Shown in pieces: positions 9,939-17,808 of a DNA stretch of 33,792 nt. How positions within the stretch are numbered: position 1 is the first letter of the stretch; the number at the start of each line of letters is the position of its first letter. The stretch covers positions 1 to 33,792 of the forward strand of contig NKJD01000038.1 of NCBI GenBank assembly GCA_002256385.1, given 5' to 3'. The notes under the pieces are model-generated. The model was not told the origin of the DNA and ran no database searches. It was given only the letters and a program-made list of their open reading frames with translations. Position numbers and translations under genes: made by a program. The DNA comes from Flavobacterium sp. BFFFF2 (GTDB taxonomy: Bacteria > Bacteroidota > Bacteroidia > Flavobacteriales > Flavobacteriaceae).

Positions 9939-11732
9939 ATGAAACCGATCATATTATCATCTAATTTAATAAAACAAGGTTTATTTATACTTCTGTTCAT
10001 TAGCACCACTCCTACCCTACACGCCCAGTCGTGGGTGTGGGGCAAAAGTGGGGGTGGATTTGATGAACTTTCTACAAACGCACTGCAAAGGCAAGAAGAG
10101 GTGTACAGCATAGTAACCGACAGCCAGGGCAACAGCTATGTGCTGTCTGCCGTCTCCAAAACGGGCCTCAGCATCGATGGACACCCGAAAAGCAATTTTG
10201 CAGATCCTACTACCATTACAGATTATGTAGTGGCTAGTTTTGCCTGCGACGGCAACTACCGCTGGTCCAAAGTTTTTGGGGGGGGGTATGAAACGATACA
10301 TCCTCTGCAAATAGACGCCCAAGACAATGTGTATGTGGCGGGCCGATTTGCTGGTTGTGGCAGTACCTTGGCCGCTTACCCACCTCGAATAGACAGCGAT
10401 CTTATTATTTCACAAAATCCGCAGGATTGCAGATTAATTTTTCTCTGTAAAATCAATTCCATTGGGGATATGCAATGGATTCGCAGACCCCAGTCCATCG
10501 ATGTCTCAATTACTGTTGGATCTGGTCAAACTCGATCAAGAGGCATCGCGGTGGATGCAGTGGGCATGAGTTATTGGTTGGTCGGGCTGCCCCAGGGCAC
10601 CTATGCCGACGGTGCTTTTACCAATACGTTGACCAACGCCAATTACAATGTTAGTGCTACCTATTTTATTTTAAAATACGACACTACAGGTGCTTTTGTG
10701 TCAGCCACTCCTTTAAATATTCAATCTACTGGTATTGGTGACGACATGCAATTTTACCGCAATGCCCACAATGGCAATTTTTACCTGTTTACAACAAATT
10801 TGGGAAATAATTCCGCCACCTTTACCATTGATGGCCAAACGGTGACCAACTCCATGTTGCTGGCTTGTTTAAACCCCCAAGGGCAGTTGTTGTGGCTGCG
10901 GCAGAACACGACCTCTCACTGGGGTTATATATTTGTGCATAACCTCGCTTTTGATGCACAAGATAACATCTATGTATCGGGTCAAATACAAACCCCTTTT
11001 AATGCAGCCATGGATTCTTTCCTTGGGGTTATTGGTAATGGGTTTGCTCCTTCAGGCTATGTGGCAAAATTAAACCCTACCGCCGACACCTTGTTATGGA
11101 GTATTTATAATAACAATCTGGGTGCCCGCTTTGGGGCCATCACGGTCAACAACAACGAGGTGGCGGTCACTTCTACCTGTGGAGAAAATTATGCTTGGGG
11201 TAATTTTAGTGTACATGTCAACAATATGGGTCAAGGCGGTCAGGCCATGTTGGCGCGCTTTAATAAAGACACAGGGCAGTGTTTGTCTATTGCCCACTTG
11301 CCCAATGACAATGTAGGCAACATTGACTATGGCACTGCCATTGCAGCCGATGCAGCTGGCGATTATTTATTGGGGGGCGGTTTTGCACATTTTTTATACT
11401 TCGACAACAACGTATCGGTGTTAAACAGTGCAGCACAAACCGACTTTTTCTTGGCCAAGTACGCCGCCCACGCTTGCACCTTAGGTACCCCATCGTTAAG
11501 CTCGGCCACAGCGGTGTTGTACCCCAACCCCGCGAACAACCAACTTTGGATTTATGGCTTTGACACCGCCCGCTACCAGATTTATGGCCTCAGTGGCAGC
11601 TTATTATTGGAAGGCACCTACAACGGCCAACAACCCATTGACAGCAGTGCCTTAGCCAACGGCTGTTACTTGCTCCAAATCGTACACAACGATGGGCAAA
11701 AGTCAACGCATAAGCTGTTGATTCAGCATTGA
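9939..11732 (+). CDS. Secreted beta-propeller-like protein with T9SS sorting domain
   Basis: The 597-residue product starts with a signal peptide (hydrophobic core GLFILLFIST, likely cleaved after LHA). Its body repeats blocks such as DSQGNSYVLSAVSKTG, DAQDNVYVAGRFAG and DAQDNIYVSGQI. These resemble SBBP-type beta-propeller blades, whose ligands are usually unknown. The C-terminus from about residue 525 (AVLYPNPANNQLWI to LLQIVHNDGQKSTHKLLI) is a type A T9SS sorting domain, so the mature protein should be on the cell surface or released. Only 15 bp separate it from the giant protease gene, so the two are probably cotranscribed. A perfect hairpin terminator follows about 100 bp downstream. The biological role is not known. 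Confidence 0.85.
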   Translation: MKPIILSSNLIKQGLFILLFISTTPTLHAQSWVWGKSGGGFDELSTNALQRQEEVYSIVTDSQGNSYVLSAVSKTGLSIDGHPKSNFADPTTITDYVVASFACDGNYRWSKVFGGGYETIHPLQIDAQDNVYVAGRFAGCGSTLAAYPPRIDSDLIISQNPQDCRLIFLCKINSIGDMQWIRRPQSIDVSITVGSGQTRSRGIAVDAVGMSYWLVGLPQGTYADGAFTNTLTNANYNVSATYFILKYDTTGAFVSATPLNIQSTGIGDDMQFYRNAHNGNFYLFTTNLGNNSATFTIDGQTVTNSMLLACLNPQGQLLWLRQNTTSHWGYIFVHNLAFDAQDNIYVSGQIQTPFNAAMDSFLGVIGNGFAPSGYVAKLNPTADTLLWSIYNNNLGARFGAITVNNNEVAVTSTCGENYAWGNFSVHVNNMGQGGQAMLARFNKDTGQCLSIAHLPNDNVGNIDYGTAIAADAAGDYLLGGGFAHFLYFDNNVSVLNSAAQTDFFLAKYAAHACTLGTPSLSSATAVLYPNPANNQLWIYGFDTARYQIYGLSGSLLLEGTYNGQQPIDSSALANGCYLLQIVHNDGQKSTHKLLIQH

Positions 11733-11735
11733 TAC

Positions 11736-11805
11736 AAGTCGAAAGTCAAAAGGCGAAAGTCAAAAGTCAAAAGCCGAAAGTCGAAAGTCAAAAGCCGAAA
11801 GTCAA
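11736..11805 (+). repeat. Ten tandem copies of a 7-bp unit (AAGTCAA-like)
   Basis: Immediately after the stop codon, ten heptamers run without a gap. The units are variants of AAGTCRA: AAGTCGA, AAGTCAA, AAGGCGA and AAGCCGA. No protein is encoded here on either strand that I can support. Related heptamer tracts of different sequence occur at 12324, 20399 and 20523. Confidence 0.9.
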
Positions 11806-11835
11806 AAGAAAGCAATAGGCACAAGTCATCAATAG

Positions 11836-11866
11836 GGACAGCTTAACAGCTGTCCTTTGTTGTTTT
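11836..11866 (+). terminator. Rho-independent terminator after the two T9SS cargo genes
   Basis: GGACAGCT (11836-11843) and AGCTGTCC (11848-11855) form a perfect 8-bp stem with a 4-base loop. A T-rich tail (TTTGTTGTTTT) follows. The position, about 100 bp after the stop of the 597-residue protein gene, fits the end of that operon. Confidence 0.8.
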
Positions 11867-11918
11867 GTGTAATTTTGGTGATATATTACAAGAATTGGAG
11901 GATTGGGTTCTTTTAGAT

Positions 11919-11954
11919 TTTCAATCAATATTAACTGTTCTGCGAAGCTTTGCA
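11919..11954 (+). repeat. 36-bp direct repeat, copy 1
   Basis: This copy matches bases 12196-12231 with three mismatches in 36 positions. Its core is TTAACTGTTCTGCGAAGCTT. Together the two copies bracket the palindromic element at 11961-12124. Confidence 0.85.
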
Positions 11955-11960
11955 GGAGCC

Positions 11961-12124
11961 GGCCCGCATATGTAGTCATAAGTTTCGCTAGCCGCAAAAA
12001 ATCCTGAAGCCTTGGAGGGATTTTCGGCCAAGCGAAACTGGTTTTGCCGCAGGCAAAAATGACAGTTATGCGGGCCAAAAAGGCCCTTTCTTTTGGTTCG
12101 TTTTCTTTGGGCCAGCAAAGAAAA
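11961..12124. repeat. Nested palindromic intergenic element with long imperfect hairpin
   Basis: The outer arms are GGCCCGCATA (11961-11970) and TATGCGGGCC (12067-12076). Inside them lie AGTTTCGCT (11981-11989) and AGCGAAACT (12031-12039). Inside those are GCCGCAAAAAATCC and GGATTTTCGGC. Downstream, GGGCC and GGCCC pair around AAAAA. TTTTCTTTG (12101-12109) pairs with CAAAGAAAA (12116-12124). An open frame across this tract on the minus strand (11788-12201) is probably not a gene. Motifs of the CAAAGAAAA / AACCAAAAGAAA type recur between genes in many Bacteroidota genomes (recollection, not a search), so this is probably a dispersed repeat. Confidence 0.7.
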
Positions 12125-12195
12125 TGAACAAAATCGTGAAACAGTAGCAATACGTAAATCACCCTGCAAGAGGTCTTATGAAAAGCAATCCTAAA

Positions 12196-12231
12196 TTTCA
12201 ATCGATGTTAACTGTTCTACGAAGCTTTGCA
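12196..12231 (+). repeat. 36-bp direct repeat, copy 2
   Basis: This is the partner of 11919-11954, 277 bp downstream, with three mismatches. It closes the segment that contains the nested palindromes. Confidence 0.85.
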
Positions 12232-12239
12232 AGACAGCG

Positions 12240-12440
12240 TCTTTCCTCTTTCCTCTCAATTCAAGCACAGCAACAGACTTGCGGGAACTAAGCGTCTGGT
12301 TTTGGTTGGTGGTGTAATTAAAAAACTTTCAACTTTACAAACTTTCAACTAATATCGCGTGAGGGATGGCAGTGGCATCCTTTTGCCAACGGCAAAAGAT
12401 ATAACGGACAGCCCGGCCCGTCCCGCCTCAGGCGGACGGG
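12240..12440. repeat. Repeat-rich spacer: AACTTTC heptamers and two hairpins
   Basis: The tract has no supportable gene. AACTTTC-type heptamers lie at 12324-12350, with one 2-base slip in phase. CTTTTGCC (12380-12387) and GGCAAAAG (12391-12398) form an 8-bp stem with loop AAC. A GC-rich palindrome with arms CCCGT-CCGCC and GGCGG-ACGGG lies at 12417-12440 with one bulged base. Similar CCGCC-TCA-GGCGG palindromes are frequent between genes in this phylum. Confidence 0.7.
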
Positions 12441-12447
12441 ACACGCC

Positions 12448-12482
12448 CCAAAAAAAAGACTGTCTCGTTAAAGACAGTCTTT
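12448..12482 (-). terminator. Rho-independent terminator of the TonB receptor gene
   Basis: AAAGACTGTCT (12455-12465) and AGACAGTCTTT (12472-12482) form an 11-bp perfect stem. Read on the minus strand, the stem runs into a T-tract and then GGGG, and it lies about 85 bp beyond the receptor stop codon. The structure could also stop plus-strand readthrough. Confidence 0.85.
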
Positions 12483-12565
12483 CTGTAATGGACTTATTTT
12501 TGGTTGGTTAAGCCCAGATTTGCAGTCATTTTTTCTTGTAATAAATTTCTAATGGGTAATCTGGG

Positions 12566-15500
12566 TTAAAAGGAGTACCGCAAGCCCAATTGTGCCTGAA
12601 AGCGCGAGGCAAAGGCATCAACGGTATAGGGCGTGGTGGTTGGTTTTTGGAAATTGTAAGTTGGATCGCCTGCTTGTGGACTGCCCGCTGCCACCGATCC
12701 GATTTTGGTAAGTCCGACGTTGGCGGTGGAGTTGAATGTATTTGGCACGAAATAATTTTTACCCCAGTCTTTGTTAATCAAATTGGTGACATTGATGATG
12801 TTCATCGACAACTGGATGGTGTGCGACTTCTGATTCACTTTGATGCGGTATTCACTTTGAATGCGCATGTCGGCTTGGATATTCCATGGTGTGGTGTCGC
12901 CGTTTCGTTCGGTAAATGCCCCACGACGGCTGCTTAAATACGAGTTGCCATTGACAAACGATTCGTAGTTGGCTACCTGTTGGGCCGCGGTTTCAGTAAC
13001 CACACCACCTACTACGCGGTCTTTGATGTATAAAGCGGCTTCGGCAGCATCTCTAAATACATAGGCCAAACCAGCTGCTTGTCCTGTGCCTGCCAAGGTG
13101 CTGTTCACAAATCCCCAAGTAAATGGGTTGCCCGATTGTGCATTGAAAAATACGGTGGCACTGAGCGTGTGGTTTTTAGAGGTATTGATTTCATAGCCGA
13201 CATTGGCCAACACGCGGTGTTTGATGTTGAAATTGGAGGTTGCCAACTGTGGGTTGTTGGGCGTTAAAGATTGGTTCATTTGGTAGTTGCTTTCCATGGA
13301 GTTGCGGATGCCATTTGAAATGTCTTTTGAATCGCCATAGGTGTAAGCGACGAAGGCATTTAAGCCAAAGGGATATGTTTTGCTGACTTGGGCGGTGACG
13401 CTGTAGCGGTAGCCTTCGGACGTATTGGAGAGCAAATAGGCATTTGAAAAGTTGGAGTTCAATGCGGTACTGCCGTAAATAGGCATTTGGTGCTGGGTGT
13501 CGTAACTGTAATAAGTTGGCTTGTCAATGCGATTGACTTGTTGGAATTTAAGGTCGTTGATGACTTTGGTGTAAATGCCTTCAAGCGTCATTTTGTATCC
13601 ATTGTAGGTGTAATCGACGGCCAATGAGTTGCGCCAAACTTGTGGCATTTTGAAGTTGTTATCAATTAAATCGACTTGAATTTTTGTGTTCGATCGGTCT
13701 TGGTAATTGGCCAAGTTGTTGCCTGCAAGCGGATCGCCATTAGCGGCAACTTGTGCGGCTGTCAAATTGTTTCGGTCGTAACTGCCGTAGCCAACGCCAT
13801 CATTATAATAGGCATATCCCAACCAAGCAAAAGGAATACGTCCGGTAAATACGCCGCTTCCACCTCGTAATTTAACTGTTTTGGCACTATTCGCCCAATA
13901 TTCAAGTCCCAAGCGAGGCGAAATCAGGGCTTGACCAAAAAACGATTGGTTGATTTGGTTCAATGGCGTGTAATTATAGGTGTTTCCTAAATTAACGTCC
14001 GTGGGTGACACACCCACTTTTGGACTTAAATTGGGTTTGTTGGGCAATTGGGTATAATCAATGCGGATGCCAGGGGTGATTTTAAAACGATCGCCCCATT
14101 TGATGTCGTCTTGCACATATACACTATACAAATTAATGTCAAATTGCGCATACGGATTGTCGGTAATGGCATCGCGGCTTAAGTTGTTAAAGGAATAGGT
14201 GCCACGAACCCGTGAAGGGGTACTGTTTAAAAAGTTGGCTAATGAACTGTATGAAATACGGCCATTTAACGCATTCACAAAACCGTACTCAATGTGGTAA
14301 AATTCGTTGTGTGTACCCACCAAAAAGCGGTGGTTTTTCCATTTGTAGGTTAAATTATCGGTCAGTTCCCAAGTGTTTTGACGCATGTTGAAAACCGTGG
14401 CTTCCCGCTCGTTTCCTAACAAAACGGTTCCCCCATTCATAGAAATTTCCACTTGTGGAAACATCGGATTGGCTGTAGTAGGGTCTCTAAAATCATGAAT
14501 TTGACTCAAACCTGCAATAAATGAATTGGACCAAGCGGAATTAAAATGGCTTTTAAATTCTAAAACAGTACTAATGGCGCGGTTTTTTTGGGTAAAATCC
14601 ATACTCGAAAAGCGGAAGTTGGCCCCGTCGCGTTCTAAGTTAGAAGCCTCCGATAGAACGATATTGTTCCGAATGGAAAATTGATGTTTGGCATTGATAT
14701 TCCAATCCAACTTGTTGAAAAATTTTCTGCTTTGCGAAAAGTTATCGTATCCGTTATAGGTTCCGGCATCAAAACCGTATTTTGTCTGTACAAAACTTTT
14801 GATTTGCTGCGCTTGGGCTTCTGTAATCAATCCGGTTGGGCTGCCATTGCCATCAACTTCACCTGCGTTATAAAACACAGGGTCGGTGCGGTGGGTGTAT
14901 TCGGCATTGGTAAAGAAGAACAATTTGTCTTTTACGATGGGGAATCCAACGCGGAATCCAACTTGGTAATCGGAAAAAGACGATGGCATGGCGCTGTTGT
15001 CGCCACTGCGGTTGGGGCCAGTTAATGAAGCATTTCGGCCATAGGTGTAAGCCGATCCCGTTACCTGATTGGAACCGCTGCGGGTTACGGCATTGATACT
15101 TCCGCCCAAAAAATTACCCAATTTGACGTCGTAAGGGGCAATATATACCTGCATGTCTTGTATCGCATCAAGGCTGATGGAGTTGCTGCGGGTGCTGCTT
15201 CCAGGCATGCCAGAGGTGCCGGATTGACCGCCCAATGAAGGGCTGAAACCAATGGCGTCATTGTTGATGGAACCGTCGATGGTCACGTTGTTATACCTGA
15301 AATTGGTGCCTGCAAAGGAGTTGTTGGCACTTTGCGGAATTAATTTGGTGACATCTTGAATGCCTCGGTTGATGTTAGGTAATCCGCTTATTTGGCGTTC
15401 GTTGATTTGGGTGCCATTAGCATTGGTTGTTTTACTTTTTTTGACAACCACCTCGTCTAATTGTTTGGCCGCGCCCGACACACGGATGTTTTGGGTGTTA

Positions 15501-15802
15501 TCGCCCAAAGCCAAGTAAATATCTTGTTGTTGGAAAGGTGCCGAATCGAGTCCATTTACGGTAATGGTGTAGGGGCCACCAACTGATAATTGCTCCAATT
15601 CATAGCGCCCTCGGGCGTCAGTTTGCACTGTAAAGGCCAAGTTCGTTGGTACATACAAAAAGGTGACTGAGCCTGAAACAGCCGTTCCTTTGTCGGTGGT
15701 AATGGTTCCGCTTACCCGCGATGAAGTAAGTTGACTCCAAGTGAAATTGGAAAGCATCATACAACACAAAAGGATCCATTTAAAACGTACAATTGTTTTC
15801 AT
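12566..15802 (-). CDS. Oar-like TonB-dependent outer-membrane receptor
   Basis: This is an outer-membrane beta-barrel expected to import an unknown ligand using TonB energy. I place the start at ATG 15802 (MKTIVRFKWILL, 1078 residues) because the longer reading uses TTG. A signal peptide covers residues 1 to about 24. A carboxypeptidase-regulatory-like domain covers about 26-111 (SGTITTDKGTAVSG to YTITVNGLD). A TonB-box-like DEVVVKK follows at about 116-122. The plug carries the Oar-type sequence IAPYDVKLGNFLGGSINAVT. The rest is barrel, ending in an aromatic residue (GLRYSF). No SusD-like partner lies nearby, which fits Oar-like rather than SusC receptors. The gene is divergent from a PhoB/PhoR-like operon, with an 11-bp repeat array between them. 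Phosphate-responsive expression is a guess from that array. Confidence 0.9.
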   Translation of the reverse strand: MKTIVRFKWILLCCMMLSNFTWSQLTSSRVSGTITTDKGTAVSGSVTFLYVPTNLAFTVQTDARGRYELEQLSVGGPYTITVNGLDSAPFQQQDIYLALGDNTQNIRVSGAAKQLDEVVVKKSKTTNANGTQINERQISGLPNINRGIQDVTKLIPQSANNSFAGTNFRYNNVTIDGSINNDAIGFSPSLGGQSGTSGMPGSSTRSNSISLDAIQDMQVYIAPYDVKLGNFLGGSINAVTRSGSNQVTGSAYTYGRNASLTGPNRSGDNSAMPSSFSDYQVGFRVGFPIVKDKLFFFTNAEYTHRTDPVFYNAGEVDGNGSPTGLITEAQAQQIKSFVQTKYGFDAGTYNGYDNFSQSRKFFNKLDWNINAKHQFSIRNNIVLSEASNLERDGANFRFSSMDFTQKNRAISTVLEFKSHFNSAWSNSFIAGLSQIHDFRDPTTANPMFPQVEISMNGGTVLLGNEREATVFNMRQNTWELTDNLTYKWKNHRFLVGTHNEFYHIEYGFVNALNGRISYSSLANFLNSTPSRVRGTYSFNNLSRDAITDNPYAQFDINLYSVYVQDDIKWGDRFKITPGIRIDYTQLPNKPNLSPKVGVSPTDVNLGNTYNYTPLNQINQSFFGQALISPRLGLEYWANSAKTVKLRGGSGVFTGRIPFAWLGYAYYNDGVGYGSYDRNNLTAAQVAANGDPLAGNNLANYQDRSNTKIQVDLIDNNFKMPQVWRNSLAVDYTYNGYKMTLEGIYTKVINDLKFQQVNRIDKPTYYSYDTQHQMPIYGSTALNSNFSNAYLLSNTSEGYRYSVTAQVSKTYPFGLNAFVAYTYGDSKDISNGIRNSMESNYQMNQSLTPNNPQLATSNFNIKHRVLANVGYEINTSKNHTLSATVFFNAQSGNPFTWGFVNSTLAGTGQAAGLAYVFRDAAEAALYIKDRVVGGVVTETAAQQVANYESFVNGNSYLSSRRGAFTERNGDTTPWNIQADMRIQSEYRIKVNQKSHTIQLSMNIINVTNLINKDWGKNYFVPNTFNSTANVGLTKIGSVAAGSPQAGDPTYNFQKPTTTPYTVDAFASRFQAQLGLRYSF

Positions 15803-15919
15803 TAGGTTTCTTTTTAAAATAGACAACAAGCTGTTTAGTTTGTTTTTTTATTGGTAAGTTGTCTGTTGGTTTATACTTTTTTAGTTCATAGATAATTGGG
15901 TGCAAATAGAATGGCTTCA

Positions 15920-15985
15920 TGTAACCTTACTGTTAAAAACATGTTAGCATTTTGTAGCCTGCACGTTAAGCCCGTGTTAAGTTTT
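15920..15985 (+). promoter_or_regulatory. Six 11-bp phased direct repeats, Pho-box-like operator
   Basis: The pentamers TGTAA (15920), TGTTA (15931), TGTTA (15942), TGTAG (15953), CGTTA (15964) and TGTTA (15975) are spaced exactly 11 bp apart. PhoB/OmpR-family regulators bind direct repeats with this spacing, and the enterobacterial Pho box is built from TGTCA-type units. The array sits between the TonB receptor and a PhoB-like regulator, 86 bp before that regulator's ATG. Autoregulation, control of the receptor, or both are possible. The binding protein is inferred. Confidence 0.65.
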
Positions 15986-16071
15986 AAATGGGATGGGCAA
16001 CAGTGGTTATCGGTGTTAATTTATATGTAATTTTACCCTCGTTTGAAAACGACAATAGGAACATCCCGCTT

Positions 16072-16755
16072 ATGAAATCAAGTACAGTTACCATTCTTTT
16101 GGTTGATGATGAACCAGATATCTTAGAAATAATTGGCTATAATTTAAAATTGGAGGGCTATGAAGTGGTGACTGCAAGTAATGGGGTGGAAGCCATTGCG
16201 CAAGCGCGCATCCACCAGCCTCAACTGATTTTGATGGACGTCATGATGCCCGAAATGGATGGCATGGAGGCCTGTGAACACATTAGAAACATACCCGAAT
16301 TGGCAGACACCGTCATTGCCTTTTTAACCGCCCGCAATGAAGATTATTCGCAAGTGGCGGGCCTCGATGCGGGTGCCGATGATTACATTAGTAAGCCGAT
16401 TAAACCCAAAGTACTTGTTAGTAAAATCAAGGCATTGCTTCGCCGGGTTAAAGTAGAAGAAGCGCATCCGGAAACCCTACTGGTAGGCCCACTTGAAATT
16501 AACCGCGAAGAATATAAGGTGGTGTACGGACAACAAGCTATGGTACTGCCGCGCAAAGAATTTGAATTGCTGTATTTGTTGGCTTCCAAGCCTGGTAAGG
16601 TATTTAAAAGAGAAGAAATACTAGATCGGGTATGGGGAAATGAAGTAGTAGTTGGTGGCCGCACCATTGACGTTCATATTAGAAAATTACGTGAAAAATT
16701 GGGCGAAGATTGGCTCAAAACCATTAAGGGAGTAGGCTATAAATTTGAAATTTAA
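16072..16755 (+). CDS. OmpR/PhoB-family response regulator
   Basis: This 227-residue DNA-binding regulator should be phosphorylated by the kinase encoded next door. I chose ATG 16072 (MKSSTVTILLVDDEPD) over the upstream start at 15988 because the receiver domain begins directly there. Receiver residues are visible: acidic pocket D12-D13, phospho-acceptor D56 in LILMDVMMP, T86, and K108 in YISKPIKP. The C-terminal winged helix is complete (MVLPRKEFELLYLLASKPGK, then VWGNEVVVGGRTIDVHIRKL and IKGVGYKFEI). The next gene starts 12 bp after the stop. The six-repeat array upstream suggests autoregulation. The pairing and domain make-up resemble PhoB/PhoR, but the signal cannot be read from sequence. 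Confidence 0.95.
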   Translation: MKSSTVTILLVDDEPDILEIIGYNLKLEGYEVVTASNGVEAIAQARIHQPQLILMDVMMPEMDGMEACEHIRNIPELADTVIAFLTARNEDYSQVAGLDAGADDYISKPIKPKVLVSKIKALLRRVKVEEAHPETLLVGPLEINREEYKVVYGQQAMVLPRKEFELLYLLASKPGKVFKREEILDRVWGNEVVVGGRTIDVHIRKLREKLGEDWLKTIKGVGYKFEI

Positions 16756-16767
16756 CAGCAAACAGCC

Positions 16768-17808
16768 ATGACGGTTAAATTCAAAAAAACCTATCGTTTT
16801 GCCATTAAATCTTCGTTGTATATTACTGGATTTAGTGTGGCTACGCTTTCGATCTTGTTGTTTTTACTTGATCAATTATCGTATTTGGTCATTGCCGGAT
16901 TTGGTTTTTCAGTGGCGCTGTTTTCCTTTTTTGTAATTCAATACAGGGTAGAGCATTTTATTTACCGTCGGGTAAAAAAAATATATGACGACGTGTCCAT
17001 CTTGGATGCAACTACTTTTAGAAATCAGCCGATTACCACGGACATGGCCACTTTAACCAAACAAGTGAAGCAATTTGCCAGAGACAAAAAGATGGAGATT
17101 GAAGATCTGAAAGTGCGTGAGGAATACCGCCGTGAGTTTATTGGTTATGTATCGCATGAGTTAAAAACACCTTTGTTTACGGTGCAAGGGTACCTGGAAA
17201 CCCTGTTAGACGGGGCCATCAATGATATCGAAGTGCGCGATAAATATTTGGAAAGAGCCGAAAACGGCGTAGAAAGACTCATTCATATTGTGAATGACTT
17301 GGACATGATTACCAAGTTGGAGGCGGGCGAATTAAACCTCGAAATGGAACATTTTAACATTGTTGAACTCATCCAACATGTGTTTGACTTGCTTGAAATG
17401 AAGGCCGATCAAAAAAACATTATTTTGCTATTTGACCAACGGTATTTGCATCCGATTTCGGTTTTTGCTGATAAACAAAAAATGCAACAAGTACTTATTA
17501 ATTTGGTGGTGAATTCCATTAAATACGGCAAAGCCGACGGTTCAACCGAGGTGGCCCTTGAAGACCTTACCGAACACAAATTGCTCATTAGAATTAAAGA
17601 CAATGGCGAGGGTATTGAAAGGCAATATATACCAAGATTGTTTGAACGTTTTTTTAGGGTCGACAAAACGGGTTCGCGGGCCGATGGGGGTTCGGGCTTG
17701 GGATTGTCCATTGTAAAACACATATTAGAAGGGCATGGCGAAAAAATATTCGTTGACAGCCAGCCTGGACAAGGTTCGGAGTTTTCTTTTACCCTCGAAA
17801 AATCGTAA
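16768..17808 (+). CDS. PhoR-like membrane sensor histidine kinase
   Basis: This 346-residue kinase is the likely partner of the response regulator 12 bp upstream. Two hydrophobic segments near residues 14-35 and 40-58 place it in the inner membrane with almost no periplasmic loop, so it probably senses membrane or protein-protein signals. The HisKA domain has H130 in SHELKTPLFTVQGYLETLL. The ATPase domain shows the N box with N249 (NLVVNSIKYGK), the G1 box with D278 (DNGEGI) and the G2 box near 307-313 (GGSGLGLSIV). No PAS or HAMP domain is obvious. The last 20 bp overlap the 3' end of the convergent glycosyltransferase gene. Confidence 0.95.
   Translation: MTVKFKKTYRFAIKSSLYITGFSVATLSILLFLLDQLSYLVIAGFGFSVALFSFFVIQYRVEHFIYRRVKKIYDDVSILDATTFRNQPITTDMATLTKQVKQFARDKKMEIEDLKVREEYRREFIGYVSHELKTPLFTVQGYLETLLDGAINDIEVRDKYLERAENGVERLIHIVNDLDMITKLEAGELNLEMEHFNIVELIQHVFDLLEMKADQKNIILLFDQRYLHPISVFADKQKMQQVLINLVVNSIKYGKADGSTEVALEDLTEHKLLIRIKDNGEGIERQYIPRLFERFFRVDKTGSRADGGSGLGLSIVKHILEGHGEKIFVDSQPGQGSEFSFTLEKS

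Noticed and set aside
11788..12201. Minus-strand ORF of 137 residues
   Set aside because: It runs through the heptamer repeats, a terminator and the nested palindromes, and its sequence reads as translated repeat with no domain or start signal.
15988..16071. Extended N-terminus of the response regulator
   Set aside because: Receiver domains begin a few residues before the DDE motif, which fits ATG 16072; the added 28 residues are not family-like.
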